From contig JAHFLT010000003.1 in NCBI GenBank assembly GCA_023264635.1, positions 8,293 through 72,292 on the forward strand: DNA of 64,000 nt, written 5' to 3'. The DNA is from Candidatus Woesearchaeota archaeon (lineage in GTDB: Archaea; Nanobdellota; Nanobdellia; Woesearchaeales; JAGVYF01). The notes under the pieces are model-generated. The model did no database searches and had not been told where the DNA came from. It saw only the letters and a list, made by a program, of their open reading frames with translations. Made by a program: the position numbers and the translations under genes. Shown one piece after another: positions 1 to 7,756 of this stretch; the first letter of the stretch is position 1; every line of letters starts with the position of its first letter.

Positions 1-95
1 AGGTCGCTTATCGGCTAAAAGTTTAGTGTGTGGTTCGCTAACCGAGCAACCTCTACGAGATACGAGGCAACCACCTTCAGTATGAGGTGGTCTCC

Positions 96-650
96 ATGAC
101 TAAAAAACTATATCCACACTTTAACCCAGAAGTGCACAAGATTGAAAGTAAAATCGCAACTGTGAGGACATCTCACCATTGCAAATACAATATCAATTAT
201 CACATTATTTGGATTCCAAAGTACAGGAAACAAATCTTGACTGGAAAAGTTGTTGAAGTTCTTAAAGCAATCATTCAAGGACAATGCCAAGAAATGAGCA
301 TACAAAAATTGGCTTTGGAAATCATGCCAGACCATCTGCATTTATTTGTTGGAGCAAAGCCGACAGTAACACCTTTCAAGATAATCCCTAAGTTGAAAGG
401 CAACACTTCAATACAATTAAGAAGATGCTTTCCGGAATTAAAGTATCTTGGCTACAAACAGCACTTCGGCAAAGGTTTTGATAATCTCTGGGCAAGAGGA
501 TATTACTGCGGCTCTGCTGGTCATGTTTCGCAAGAGCAAGTCAAAAGATACATTCAACAACAGCAAGGTAAAGGTGTTTTTGAATATGACATTTATGGCT
601 GTCCTTCTTACTTGAAAGGACAACTGAAGATAGGTGATTTCACCAAATGA
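96..650 (+). CDS. tnpA: IS200-like Y1 (HUH) transposase TnpA
   Basis: Single-strand DNA transposase of the IS200/IS605 family, which cuts and joins hairpin-marked ends through a tyrosine. The metal-binding HUH signature is visible as PDHLHLFV about 75-80 residues in, preceded by the usual NYHIIWIPKYR segment. The likely nucleophile is the Tyr of VKRYIQQQ near residue 152. At 184 residues it is somewhat longer than typical TnpA (about 130-160). The ATG at 96 is preferred over the in-frame GTG at 87, because 87 lies inside the left-end hairpin. No accessory tnpB is present. The reading frame is intact, so the element may still be active. Confidence 0.85.
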   Translation: MTKKLYPHFNPEVHKIESKIATVRTSHHCKYNINYHIIWIPKYRKQILTGKVVEVLKAIIQGQCQEMSIQKLALEIMPDHLHLFVGAKPTVTPFKIIPKLKGNTSIQLRRCFPELKYLGYKQHFGKGFDNLWARGYYCGSAGHVSQEQVKRYIQQQQGKGVFEYDIYGCPSYLKGQLKIGDFTK

Positions 651-655
651 AATCT

Positions 656-676
656 TAAAAATTAGGATAATTTTTA
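656..676. terminator. A/T-rich stem-loop after tnpA
   Basis: TAAAAATTA, a three-base loop GGA, and TAATTTTTA form a 9-bp perfect stem right after the tnpA stop codon. It could end transcription from both tnpA and the convergent regulator gene, or be part of the element's right end. Confidence 0.45.
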
Positions 677-707
677 ATGACCAAAAGAGGTTTTGGGTTG
701 AAATACT

Positions 708-980
708 TTATAAAAATTCAATTTTATCTTTACTTAATCTAACTTTACTTCTTACTTTGGTTTCTTTTCCCTCCCGTATTTTCTGAATTAAACCCTGCTT
801 TTCCAATAAAGTAGTATAGTCAGCACATTTTGTATAAGATAATTTTAATTTTGAGCTTAATTCAGTAATGTTAAGTCGATTTTCCTGAGTTATTTCAATT
901 ATCTTAAACCTTAATCTATTTGAGATTACTTTAAGTTTCCTAAAAACTGCTTCTTGGGAGGAGATTTCGTCAGCGGACAT
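708..980 (-). CDS. ArsR-like winged-helix transcriptional regulator
   Basis: A 90-residue DNA-binding protein with a helix-turn-helix around residues 34-65 (LNITELSSKLKLSYTKCADY) followed by a charged wing (KQGLIQKIREGKETKVR). This is the compact archaeal ArsR/HTH layout without an effector domain. It is divergent from the exported-protein genes at 1053 and 2254. The intervening 70 bp hold a TATA box and a 6-6-6 palindrome, so it probably represses that promoter and possibly its own. No metal-binding Cys pair typical of ArsR sensors is visible. Confidence 0.7.
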   Translation of the reverse strand: MSADEISSQEAVFRKLKVISNRLRFKIIEITQENRLNITELSSKLKLSYTKCADYTTLLEKQGLIQKIREGKETKVRSKVRLSKDKIEFL

Positions 981-1000
981 TACTCCATTTTCAGGGTAAG

Positions 1001-1036
1001 ATTTATATATTAAAATAATACACCAATATAGGTGTA
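1001..1036 (+). promoter_or_regulatory. TATA box and palindromic operator for the exported-protein operon
   Basis: An ATTTATATAT TATA box at about 1001-1010 is followed by TACACC-AATATA-GGTGTA at 1019-1036. The expected transcription start (about 25-30 nt after the TATA) falls inside the palindrome, a classic position for archaeal repression. A GGAGG ribosome binding site at 1046-1050 precedes the ATG at 1053. Confidence 0.6.
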
Positions 1037-1052
1037 ATGTAAAGAGGAGGGT

Positions 1053-2252
1053 ATGATTAAGCTGTGTAGGTATCTTTTAATTTGTAGTATAATTCTATCA
1101 TATTTATTTACAAGTTTAGTTTCTGCTTCAGATGTTTCTGTTTGGCAGGGACAGTATTATACAGGAACAACTTTTAATATAGGAACTTATAATTTTAGTT
1201 TCACAATTTATGATGATTTAACCGGTGGAAATATTTGTTATTCTAATACCACAACTTTAACAACAGGCAATTTTGGAGATTGGCAAATAGAACAAAGGGG
1301 AGTAAATTCTCTATGTGATAATGTTTCTAAAAATTATTTTTTGAATATTAATATTAACGGGGTTGACCAAACTCCAAGAAGAAGATTAGTAGTTTGGGAT
1401 TATTTAAGAAAAAATGTTGATGAAATAACTACAGGAAATGTTGACTTTGCAACAAATACAACAATTTCCAGTGATTTTATTAATGTCAGAACGAGAATGA
1501 GAGAACTTAACAAAGATATATGGAAATTGAAAATATTGTATGCAGCAGAAACAGCAAATGTCACATTAGTTTCACAAGGAAATTTGGCTAAAGCACAAAT
1601 AGTAAAAGATTTCGTGAATTCTAATAAGTCTGTTGGAGAAAGTCTTGAATTTAAAAAAGGGAGATTGATAAATGAGGCAGAACTGGCAAAGACGTTATTG
1701 AATTCCAATCTTATGATCGCAGAAGCAAAAATAAATGAAGCAAAAGAATTAGCAAAGCTGAATGGGGAAAAACCAGAAGATATGGTATTCCTTGAAGAAG
1801 AGGCAGCAGCAAAAAAAGCTAAATTAAATGCTACTTCAAGTATATTATCTAATCAATTAGATATTATTTTAAATAATTCTATTAATGCTTTAGTAGATGA
1901 TGGAACAAGAGCTCTTCTTATAAGTCCAGAAGGTAATTTAAAAAAAGAAGGAGAAGTTGGGAACATAAGCGTAACAGGAACTGGTTTTTTTATTTATCTT
2001 GGAAGTTTGATTAATAGAGTAACTAAATTATTTGTTCAAGATATTAATTTTAATGGAAACATAAATGGAACAGGAAATATTACAACAACTGGAAAAATAA
2101 GCACAACAGATGTTATTCAAGGAAATTATTATTCTAATGATAGTTCAGCAGGGATAACAAATACAAATAGCTATTGGGTATGTATAGATCCTAAATGTAA
2201 GAATACTTGTCAATTGCAAATTAAGAATGGATTGATTACTGGTTGTGTCTAA
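1053..2252 (+). CDS. Exported coiled-coil protein with fibre-like C-terminus
   Basis: A 399-residue protein with an N-terminal signal peptide (hydrophobic residues 6-25, ending in SASA-type small residues). It then has a beta-rich region to about residue 130 and a long helical Ala/Lys/Glu-rich stretch from about 145 to 280. The repetitive NGNINGTGNITTTGKI segment near residues 330-345 resembles tail-fibre or adhesin stalks. The last 40 residues carry three Cys and end in the LQIKNGLITGCV pattern that I associate with DPANN surface proteins. The gene is followed with an 8-nt frame overlap by the Cys-rich membrane protein. It is likely a cell-surface structure; the specific role is unknown. A/T-rich codon use differs from the housekeeping genes and suggests recent acquisition. 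Confidence 0.7.
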   Translation: MIKLCRYLLICSIILSYLFTSLVSASDVSVWQGQYYTGTTFNIGTYNFSFTIYDDLTGGNICYSNTTTLTTGNFGDWQIEQRGVNSLCDNVSKNYFLNININGVDQTPRRRLVVWDYLRKNVDEITTGNVDFATNTTISSDFINVRTRMRELNKDIWKLKILYAAETANVTLVSQGNLAKAQIVKDFVNSNKSVGESLEFKKGRLINEAELAKTLLNSNLMIAEAKINEAKELAKLNGEKPEDMVFLEEEAAAKKAKLNATSSILSNQLDIILNNSINALVDDGTRALLISPEGNLKKEGEVGNISVTGTGFFIYLGSLINRVTKLFVQDINFNGNINGTGNITTTGKISTTDVIQGNYYSNDSSAGITNTNSYWVCIDPKCKNTCQLQIKNGLITGCV

Positions 2253-2253
2253 A

Positions 2254-2796
2254 ATGAAATCCCAAATGGTAATCTTTGCGCTTTTATTATTCTTGCCTTT
2301 AGCAATAGCAGAAACAACTTTCTATGATAATCCTAATAATGCTTTTGTATATCCAAATCCTTCAGTTACTTCTTCAGTGATTTCACAACAAGAAAGTAGC
2401 AGCACCGGTGGAGGATGTTTAACTAATTGGAGTTGTTCTTCTTGGAGTGGCTGTATTAATGATATACAGACAAGAAACTGCACGAAGATAAAGAATTATT
2501 GTTATGCTGGAACAAAACCTAATGAAACAAAAACTTGCACGATTTTGCCTGCTTTGAAAACTGAAAAGAAGCCGGAAGAAAAATCAGTTTGTGAAAATGG
2601 AATCTGTGAAGAAGTTAAAAATGAAACTTCTGATAATTACCGGCTGGATTGTTTTAAAACAGAAGCAAAGACAGAGAAAGCAGAAGAACTTGGAAGAGAG
2701 AAAAAAATATTTTCTATTTTGGATATAATTATTTTAGTTGGTGTCATAATTCTATTGTGGAAAATAATTCTATTGTGGGAAAGAAAGAAGAGATAA
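2254..2796 (+). CDS. Exported Cys-rich (TSP1-like) single-pass membrane protein
   Basis: About 180 residues: signal peptide at the start (MVIFALLLFLPLAIAE), then a Cys-rich module from about 57 to 97 with the WSCSSWSGC ... QTRNC ... C pattern of thrombospondin-1-like repeats. A charged linker follows, then a C-terminal transmembrane helix (about 158-176) with a short Lys/Arg tail, so the Cys-rich domain should face outside. ATG at 2254 is preferred to GTG 2245. The gene lies directly behind the coiled-coil surface protein, probably in the same transcript under the operator at 1019-1036. Function unknown; adhesion is a guess. Confidence 0.7.
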   Translation: MKSQMVIFALLLFLPLAIAETTFYDNPNNAFVYPNPSVTSSVISQQESSSTGGGCLTNWSCSSWSGCINDIQTRNCTKIKNYCYAGTKPNETKTCTILPALKTEKKPEEKSVCENGICEEVKNETSDNYRLDCFKTEAKTEKAEELGREKKIFSILDIIILVGVIILLWKIILLWERKKR

Positions 2797-2874
2797 TACA
2801 AACAGAAATACCTATTAAAGGTTTTTACTGCTTCTGCCTCTTGCACAAATCCCAGAAAGAGGCACGGCATTCAT

Positions 2875-2894
2875 CCCACAAATAAATTTGTGGG
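2875..2894. terminator. Perfect stem-loop between convergent genes
   Basis: CCCACAAAT-AA-ATTTGTGGG forms a 9-bp inverted repeat between the ends of two convergent genes (2796 and 2930). It is consistent with a bidirectional terminator or an mRNA 3' end. Confidence 0.5.
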
Positions 2895-2929
2895 TATTCT
2901 GCCTACGACTTTATAAGAAAAAAAAAATA

Positions 2930-3877
2930 CTAATTAGTTGTAGTCTTTTTCGCCTTGACCAACGGAATCTCGCTTTTCACTCCGGATTCTATCTTAATGT
3001 TCGCAATGGAGTTCTCTGCATCTTGTCTATTGTACCCATACTGCTGCACTACTTCGCGAACTATCCGTAGTTTGAGCTCCACCTGAGTTCTATATTGGTC
3101 TCCCTCTATGCGAAACTTGACATCCTTCCCTCCCACTTTTCCGAAGATCTCAGCATGGTCACTGAATGTTTTAACGTCATAATGGAATTTCACTGAGTCT
3201 ATCACGGGCTTCTTTTCTTCCTTTGTCCCTGTTGTTTCTTCCTTCTTCTCTTCAGCTTTTGGGGGTGTTTCTTCTTTCTTTTCTTCCTTTGTCTCTGTTG
3301 TTTTCTCCTTTTTCTCTTCAGCTTTTGGGGGTGTTTCTTCTTTCTTTTCTGTCTTTTTCTCTTCTGTTTTCTCTTCCTTTTTCTCTACTTTCTTTCCTAC
3401 TGCTTCCAGCACCTTTTCTCGTCCTTTCTGTGAATTATCAAGAGCATTTTGTATGCCTTTCTTTGCTGTTTCCGGAACTTTTTCTAACAGACTTGTAAGG
3501 ACTGTAACATGCTTGCTTGTAGCCTTGTCAATTCTTGCTACAACAAGATCTATTTTTTCCTCGCGAACTTTAGCAGCTTCAATTTCATTAGTCATATCAT
3601 TGACTTCATTATTATAACGAGTAATTGTTTGTTCAACAAGATCATTTTTACTTTTCTCAGACATATCTTTTGCTTCAGCCAGCCTTTCTTCTGCATACTT
3701 CATATGCAATTCAGCTTTTTTTGCGCTGCTGAACGTGAAAACAAGTCTAATCTTCTCAAGAGCAAGATCAAGTCCATGCCATACCGAATCCGGCTCGATG
3801 CCAGCAGTCTCCTCAGCTGCACTGACAATTACTACACTAAGCAGAAAACAAACCAATAAAGACAACAGTTTTTTCAT
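2930..3877 (-). CDS. Exported DUF5667 protein with K/E-rich repeats
   Basis: A 315-residue protein with signal peptide (1-20). A DUF5667-like helical domain follows (about 28-75, with PDSVWHGLDLALEKIRL and the AEERLAEAKDM motif), then coiled coil. A low-complexity K/E/T segment (about 165-225) contains two near-identical units of the type KEETPPKAEEKKE. A C-terminal folded region (about 228-315) is unassigned. DUF5667 proteins are exported and common in DPANN and other archaea and bacteria, with no defined activity. A possible promoter TATA lies at about 3928-3938 on the minus strand. The repeat units suggest slippage-driven length variation. Confidence 0.75.
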   Translation of the reverse strand: MKKLLSLLVCFLLSVVIVSAAEETAGIEPDSVWHGLDLALEKIRLVFTFSSAKKAELHMKYAEERLAEAKDMSEKSKNDLVEQTITRYNNEVNDMTNEIEAAKVREEKIDLVVARIDKATSKHVTVLTSLLEKVPETAKKGIQNALDNSQKGREKVLEAVGKKVEKKEEKTEEKKTEKKEETPPKAEEKKEKTTETKEEKKEETPPKAEEKKEETTGTKEEKKPVIDSVKFHYDVKTFSDHAEIFGKVGGKDVKFRIEGDQYRTQVELKLRIVREVVQQYGYNRQDAENSIANIKIESGVKSEIPLVKAKKTTTN

Positions 3878-3953
3878 TACATATCACCTGTTAGATTATT
3901 TTAGATTATGTACATGCTTAAACTCAATTTATTTATAATCTTTTCGTAGAGAA

Positions 3954-4229
3954 AGCACTATTGAAAAGTCCCTCAGCTAACGCTTCGGTGCAAAGAAACC
4001 TCTTTGGAAATTTCTTGCACAAGAACCAAAAAAATGTTTTTGCATTTTTTGGTCCAAGAAATTCTTCATGAATTTCTTTGGAATGCTGTGACATTTCTTT
4101 GTGGTCATCGGGCTCGCATTCTACAGACTCCTAAAGGCAAAAATTCTCCCTGAAATCTCCTTTTTACTCGCTTTGGGCAAAACAAATGCTCGCATGAGTG
4201 ATGACCACTTCGACCTTTTCAATGGCGCC
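3954..4229. mobile_element. MITE family A, copy 1, carrying a hairpin cassette
   Basis: Non-coding element whose ends are inverted copies of a GGTGCCATTGAAAAG-type terminus (right end ...CTTTTCAATGGCGCC). It is flanked by a perfect 8-bp duplication GTAGAGAA at 3946-3953 and 4230-4237. Copies 2 (25524) and 3 (63115) share the core but lack an approximately 113-bp block (3990-4102) of nested hairpins. That block sits cleanly between CGGT and GGTCATC of the shorter form. The whole gap between the DUF5667 gene and cbf5 is this element plus a short flank. Confidence 0.8.
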
Positions 4230-4277
4230 GTAGAGAAATAGTTTCGGGATACTGCAGTAGGGAAACAAGACAGCTCA

Positions 4278-5285
4278 TCATGACTTCTTTTCCATCTTCG
4301 GGTAGGTGTCCGGTTTCATGAATACACGAACAAGAGAGACAGCAATACCTTTTTCATTCTGCATGATCTGAACTGAACTCATCAGAGCAGTACCTGTAGC
4401 GATAAGCTCGTTTTTTAATGTCATTATTGCAACAGGTGTACTCTCCTCTATCCCATCATGTAACTCTGCAATACCTGGGACCTTGAGGTTGGAGCCATGA
4501 CAGAGCGGATCTGCTGTGGTATCGGTTACCCATATTTTATGCATATGCTCAACTCCTTTTTCAACCGGTTGCATCAGCGAACGTAAATATTTATCTGTAT
4601 GTTCATTCTGATAAAACCAATAGGCATCACGTAAATCATGCAATGTACACAATACTGTAGATTCATCAAATGTTGCAACTCTTGTGCGCCTGAGTTCTGC
4701 CATGTGCGCACCACAGCCAAGTGTGAGACCCATATCGTGGATAAGCTTACGAATGTAGGTTCCTGCCTGGCAGCCTACCTTAAAAAGAATATCCTGTCCC
4801 TCGATGTCTAAGATGTCAAGATAGTAAATAGTACGCTCGCGCAATTGCCTTTTCACCGCAGATTTAACCGGGGGCAATTGTGTTATCTTCCCAATGAAGT
4901 GCGTGATGGTTTTCTGTATCTGCTCAGGGGGCATCAGTTTGTGCAAATGCATCAATGCAACGTACTCTTTGCCTGCCAGCAAAAGGGATTGCACTATCTT
5001 AGTGGCATCGCCAATTGCTATTGGCAGAACTCCAGTCACTTTCGGATCCAATGTTCCGGAGTGCCCAGCTTTTTTCAAGCCGAAAATCTGTTGCGCGTAT
5101 GCTGATACCTGATGCGATGTTGGCCCTTTTGGTTTGTCAACGTTGAAAATGCAATAGTGCAAGAGTTCTTCTGTGGATCTTTCTTCAGGATGACAACCGA
5201 ATTTTGGTGAGGTTGTTGCTTTCCTTTTTACAAGAATGGATTCATTGACCGGTTTAAATGGTAGTTTTTCCATTGTCCTTCCCAT
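4278..5285 (-). CDS. cbf5: tRNA/rRNA pseudouridine synthase Cbf5 (TruB family, PUA)
   Basis: Catalytic subunit of archaeal H/ACA RNP, converting uridine to pseudouridine in rRNA (guided) and U55 of tRNA. The catalytic Asp is D80 in GHSGTLDPKVTG. The DKPKGPTSHQV motif precedes it (50-60), and YIRKLIHDMG follows (about 192). A PUA-type domain fills the C-terminus from about 255. The 335 residues match the usual Cbf5 size. The first ATG (5285) overlaps the DHH gene by 32 nt. An ATG at 5273 behind GGGAAGG is an alternative start. The gene ends the ribosomal/DHH gene string on the minus strand. Confidence 0.93.
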   Translation of the reverse strand: MGRTMEKLPFKPVNESILVKRKATTSPKFGCHPEERSTEELLHYCIFNVDKPKGPTSHQVSAYAQQIFGLKKAGHSGTLDPKVTGVLPIAIGDATKIVQSLLLAGKEYVALMHLHKLMPPEQIQKTITHFIGKITQLPPVKSAVKRQLRERTIYYLDILDIEGQDILFKVGCQAGTYIRKLIHDMGLTLGCGAHMAELRRTRVATFDESTVLCTLHDLRDAYWFYQNEHTDKYLRSLMQPVEKGVEHMHKIWVTDTTADPLCHGSNLKVPGIAELHDGIEESTPVAIMTLKNELIATGTALMSSVQIMQNEKGIAVSLVRVFMKPDTYPKMEKKS

Positions 5286-6423
5286 TGTAAAATGTCATAC
5301 ACTCATTGGGTATATTGCAATCAAGAAGTTCCTGTTTGCGTTTGTTTACTTCTGTTAGCCACTGCTGTTTCACGTCTATGTTTGGGTTTAAGGGGATATT
5401 GGCAGCGCAGCTTGCGAGGGTACCAGTTATTTTGCCACCCCCTTTGGAGATAATCCTACCGTTGGATTCAATGTAGAAGACTGTTCCGAAGAGAGTCGGA
5501 AGTTGGGATGCAAAACTATCGTTGCTCCTGCCAGAGGCGACAAGATCACGGTACACCTTAGTTCCCACCCGCTCTTCTGCTAATCCCATCACAATGGTTG
5601 TTGAGATGCCATGTGCAAGAAGCTTATCAGCAACATATGCAACCACACCCGGATTATCGATAATTCCCAAACCCACAACAATACTATCATTCTTGGTAGG
5701 ATAAAATAGTGCATCTTTTGCATACTGTTGCCATTGCGCTGGATAAGGAGTTGATTTCAGATTGGTAATGTATTGTCTGCTCTCTTGCAGCAATCTTGCT
5801 TCTACCATCGCAAAAGCATCCGTAGTGAGAGATGAATAATGTGCAGGTGGAATCATAATGGTGTCCTGATACATCCCCATGTACAGCGCAATGAGTGTTT
5901 CTTGATCATTAGGAAGAGCATTATTTGCACGTAAGAGATTTGTTATAAGGCAAGAAGCTGACTGTGCCTCTTCCACACGGATTATGTCGCTGCCTGGATA
6001 TTTTGCGATATCTTCAAACCCTGCTTCATGGTGGTCAATGCAGTAAAGTTTCAATTGCTTTTTGCCAAGAATCGTGGGAAGATATGTGCTGTTCTGCATG
6101 GATGAAGTGTCCAATGCAAAAAGAGTCGTAGACTGTGCAATTATTTTTTCTAATTCTCCCTTTTCCTCTAATTCTTCTCCCAACACCATAATCCCATTTG
6201 GAGCGATAACCTCAGCATAAAGACGCTCACTCATTGGCTGTGAATGTGGTCTGGCAAAAATGCAAGTGACATCTTTGCCAAATTGTTTTGCGTAATAAGC
6301 AAATCCCATGACAGCACCCATCGCATCACAGCATTTCCGGTCATGGGTAATTGCAAGAAGCGTTTTATCTGGCGTTGATGCTATCCACTTGCGTAGTTGT
6401 TGAGCGTAATGATGAGTTGTCAT
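5254..6423 (-). CDS. DHH-family phosphoesterase (RecJ/NrnA-like)
   Basis: A 389-residue phosphoesterase (403 if the upstream ATG at 6465 is used). The DHH core is readable: ITHDRKCCDAMGAV (motif I, variant of HxxPDxDA), FALDTSS (motif II), CIDHHEAG (DHH motif III) and MYQDT (motif IV). A DHHA1-type GGGKITGTLASCA segment lies near the C-terminus. Such enzymes cleave nano-RNA, cyclic dinucleotides or single-stranded nucleic acid; the substrate cannot be told from sequence. ATG 6423 is chosen because GAGGA lies 7 nt upstream. Its end overlaps the cbf5 start, implying translational coupling. Confidence 0.85.
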   Translation of the reverse strand: MTTHHYAQQLRKWIASTPDKTLLAITHDRKCCDAMGAVMGFAYYAKQFGKDVTCIFARPHSQPMSERLYAEVIAPNGIMVLGEELEEKGELEKIIAQSTTLFALDTSSMQNSTYLPTILGKKQLKLYCIDHHEAGFEDIAKYPGSDIIRVEEAQSASCLITNLLRANNALPNDQETLIALYMGMYQDTIMIPPAHYSSLTTDAFAMVEARLLQESRQYITNLKSTPYPAQWQQYAKDALFYPTKNDSIVVGLGIIDNPGVVAYVADKLLAHGISTTIVMGLAEERVGTKVYRDLVASGRSNDSFASQLPTLFGTVFYIESNGRIISKGGGKITGTLASCAANIPLNPNIDVKQQWLTEVNKRKQELLDCNIPNECMTFYNGKDNGKTTI

Positions 6424-6465
6424 TATTTTGTCCTCAGAAGTTTTACATTTTTTTTTGCCAAGCAT

Positions 6466-7023
6466 TTACTTTCCATTTTGTGCCTCGTACAACAGAGGAA
6501 TATATTTCTGATTGAGTGCGAGCAGTTCTGTTGATTTATATTGTTCAAAGCGCTGCATTGCTTGGTATGACCACTCCTTCTGTTTATCCCAGATTCTCTC
6601 CATCAGTATAGTGCTCCAAAAGAGACTAAATGTCATGCCAGTTCCGAATATGACAAAAATGGGAAGACCAAAAAGATTACCATCTAGCAAATAAAGTGCC
6701 CCAAGGAGTCCACCGAATGCGTTACAGTACATACCACCCAAACCGGGTAATAATCCAACTAACCCCCCGATAGTTGTCGCTTTCGCATAGCGCCAGTTTG
6801 CCCACCTTTCTGATTTGGTAAACTTTTGGTTACGCTTGTCGACATCATCAAGATAATTTTCATAGAGAACAAGTTTCCTGTCATCTACTGATTCTAGAAA
6901 ATCATAAGGAATGATTTCACATGCAGCAGATGCCCCCATGGGGAGGTAAGACTCTATTGTCTTTCTTATATCTGGCTTTGACTCAGACTGAATAATCATA
7001 TCTGAAATAAAGTCATTTTTCAT
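6466..7023 (-). CDS. Two-pass membrane protein of unknown function
   Basis: A 185-residue protein. A hydrophilic N-terminal half is followed by two predicted membrane helices (about 84-107, Gly-rich, and 115-140) and a basic/amphipathic tail. Its stop codon is adjacent to the upper start candidate of the DHH gene. It follows the ribosomal protein cluster, so it is probably cotranscribed. I recognise no family. Confidence 0.6.
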   Translation of the reverse strand: MKNDFISDMIIQSESKPDIRKTIESYLPMGASAACEIIPYDFLESVDDRKLVLYENYLDDVDKRNQKFTKSERWANWRYAKATTIGGLVGLLPGLGGMYCNAFGGLLGALYLLDGNLFGLPIFVIFGTGMTFSLFWSTILMERIWDKQKEWSYQAMQRFEQYKSTELLALNQKYIPLLYEAQNGK

Positions 7024-7053
7024 TTGATTTTATGTCGAAGAGGTGTTTAGAAC

Positions 7054-7566
7054 TCAGGCATCTGCCTTCGTTTTCTTTGCTGTCTTGTCTGCTTTTTGCT
7101 TCTCTTTTGTTTGCTTTTCTTCTTTCTCTATACCTTCTTTCTGCGCAGAAATATCTTCTTTCTTCTCTGTCTTTTCTTCCTTTTTCTCTTCTTTCTTTGC
7201 TTCTGTTTTCCCAGTTATCTCTTCCTTCTTTTCCCCTTTTTTACCAGTCAATAAATCCAATGTTTCCTGTATTTTACCTTTCTCAGGCTCCACTTTCTTT
7301 TCTTCATAGACAAAACCAGAAAGTTCAGCCTTGATGACGTTTTTGTCATCCCTTATTGCATCGACTTTCACGTGATGGGGCGGGTGCTTGATCCCTCTTT
7401 CCCAAATGAGCATATTTAGATGTCTACCGAGCTTAACATCGCCTTTCATATGGCGGGTAAGGTATGCACGAACAGCTTTGGCTGCACGCTTTGCACGCTG
7501 ATAGGTAGGAACATTCATCCATTCTTTCCGCAGGGGAATTATGTATGTACGTTTGAGTTCAGCCAT
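7054..7566 (-). CDS. rpl31e: Ribosomal protein eL31 with K/E-rich extension
   Basis: Large-subunit protein eL31. Residues 1-90 carry the family pattern (ELKRTYIIPLRKEW, RAKRAAKAVRAYLTRHMK, KLGRHLNMLIWERGIKHPP). The remaining 80 residues are an unusual low-complexity Lys/Glu tail (KKEEKTEKKEDI-type), absent from ordinary archaeal eL31 (about 80-100 residues). ATG 7566 is chosen: it lies 5 nt after the eL39 stop, whereas the upstream ATG at 7575 would overlap it. The order S19e-PDCD5-L39e-L31e is a conserved archaeal operon. Confidence 0.93.
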   Translation of the reverse strand: MAELKRTYIIPLRKEWMNVPTYQRAKRAAKAVRAYLTRHMKGDVKLGRHLNMLIWERGIKHPPHHVKVDAIRDDKNVIKAELSGFVYEEKKVEPEKGKIQETLDLLTGKKGEKKEEITGKTEAKKEEKKEEKTEKKEDISAQKEGIEKEEKQTKEKQKADKTAKKTKADA

Positions 7567-7571
7567 GAAAA

Positions 7572-7745
7572 TCACGCTTTTGTTTTAGTGCGTCGCCAGT
7601 TGCGCTTAACAGAGCTGTGCGCACTTGGGTGGACACGCTTGCCTTTACCATGGACTTTGGGAACTGTCCACAATGGTGCCCAGCGCGTCTGGCGTCCTAA
7701 TTTTGCCAAGCGCATTTTCCTGTTCTTGTGTTTGTATCTTGCCAT
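7572..7745 (-). CDS. rpl39e: Ribosomal protein eL39
   Basis: A 57-residue basic protein read directly from the minus strand between PDCD5 and eL31. It begins MARYKHKNRKMRLAKLGRQT and ends KRNWRRTKTKA, matching the eL39 pattern (MAR...RLAK...R.P.W...RNWRRTK). It lines the exit tunnel of the large subunit. It is slightly longer than usual (about 50) because of a Lys/His-rich insertion in the middle. Position in the S19e-PDCD5-L39e-L31e operon supports the call. Confidence 0.95.
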   Translation of the reverse strand: MARYKHKNRKMRLAKLGRQTRWAPLWTVPKVHGKGKRVHPSAHSSVKRNWRRTKTKA

Positions 7746-7756
7746 GAGATTATCAG

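Larger units (their letters stand above)
70..700 (+). mobile_element. IS200/IS605-type insertion sequence (transposase only)
   Basis: A Y1 transposase gene is flanked by small imperfect palindromes of the kind that mark IS200/IS605 ends. On the left, 70-76 (ACCACCT) pairs with 85-91 (AGGTGGT). On the right, 681-686 (CCAAAA) pairs with 691-696 (TTTTGG). No TnpB/IscB gene follows, so this is the single-gene IS200 arrangement as far as the window shows. The left boundary may lie further left or outside the window. Exact cleavage sites cannot be fixed from one copy. Confidence 0.6.
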
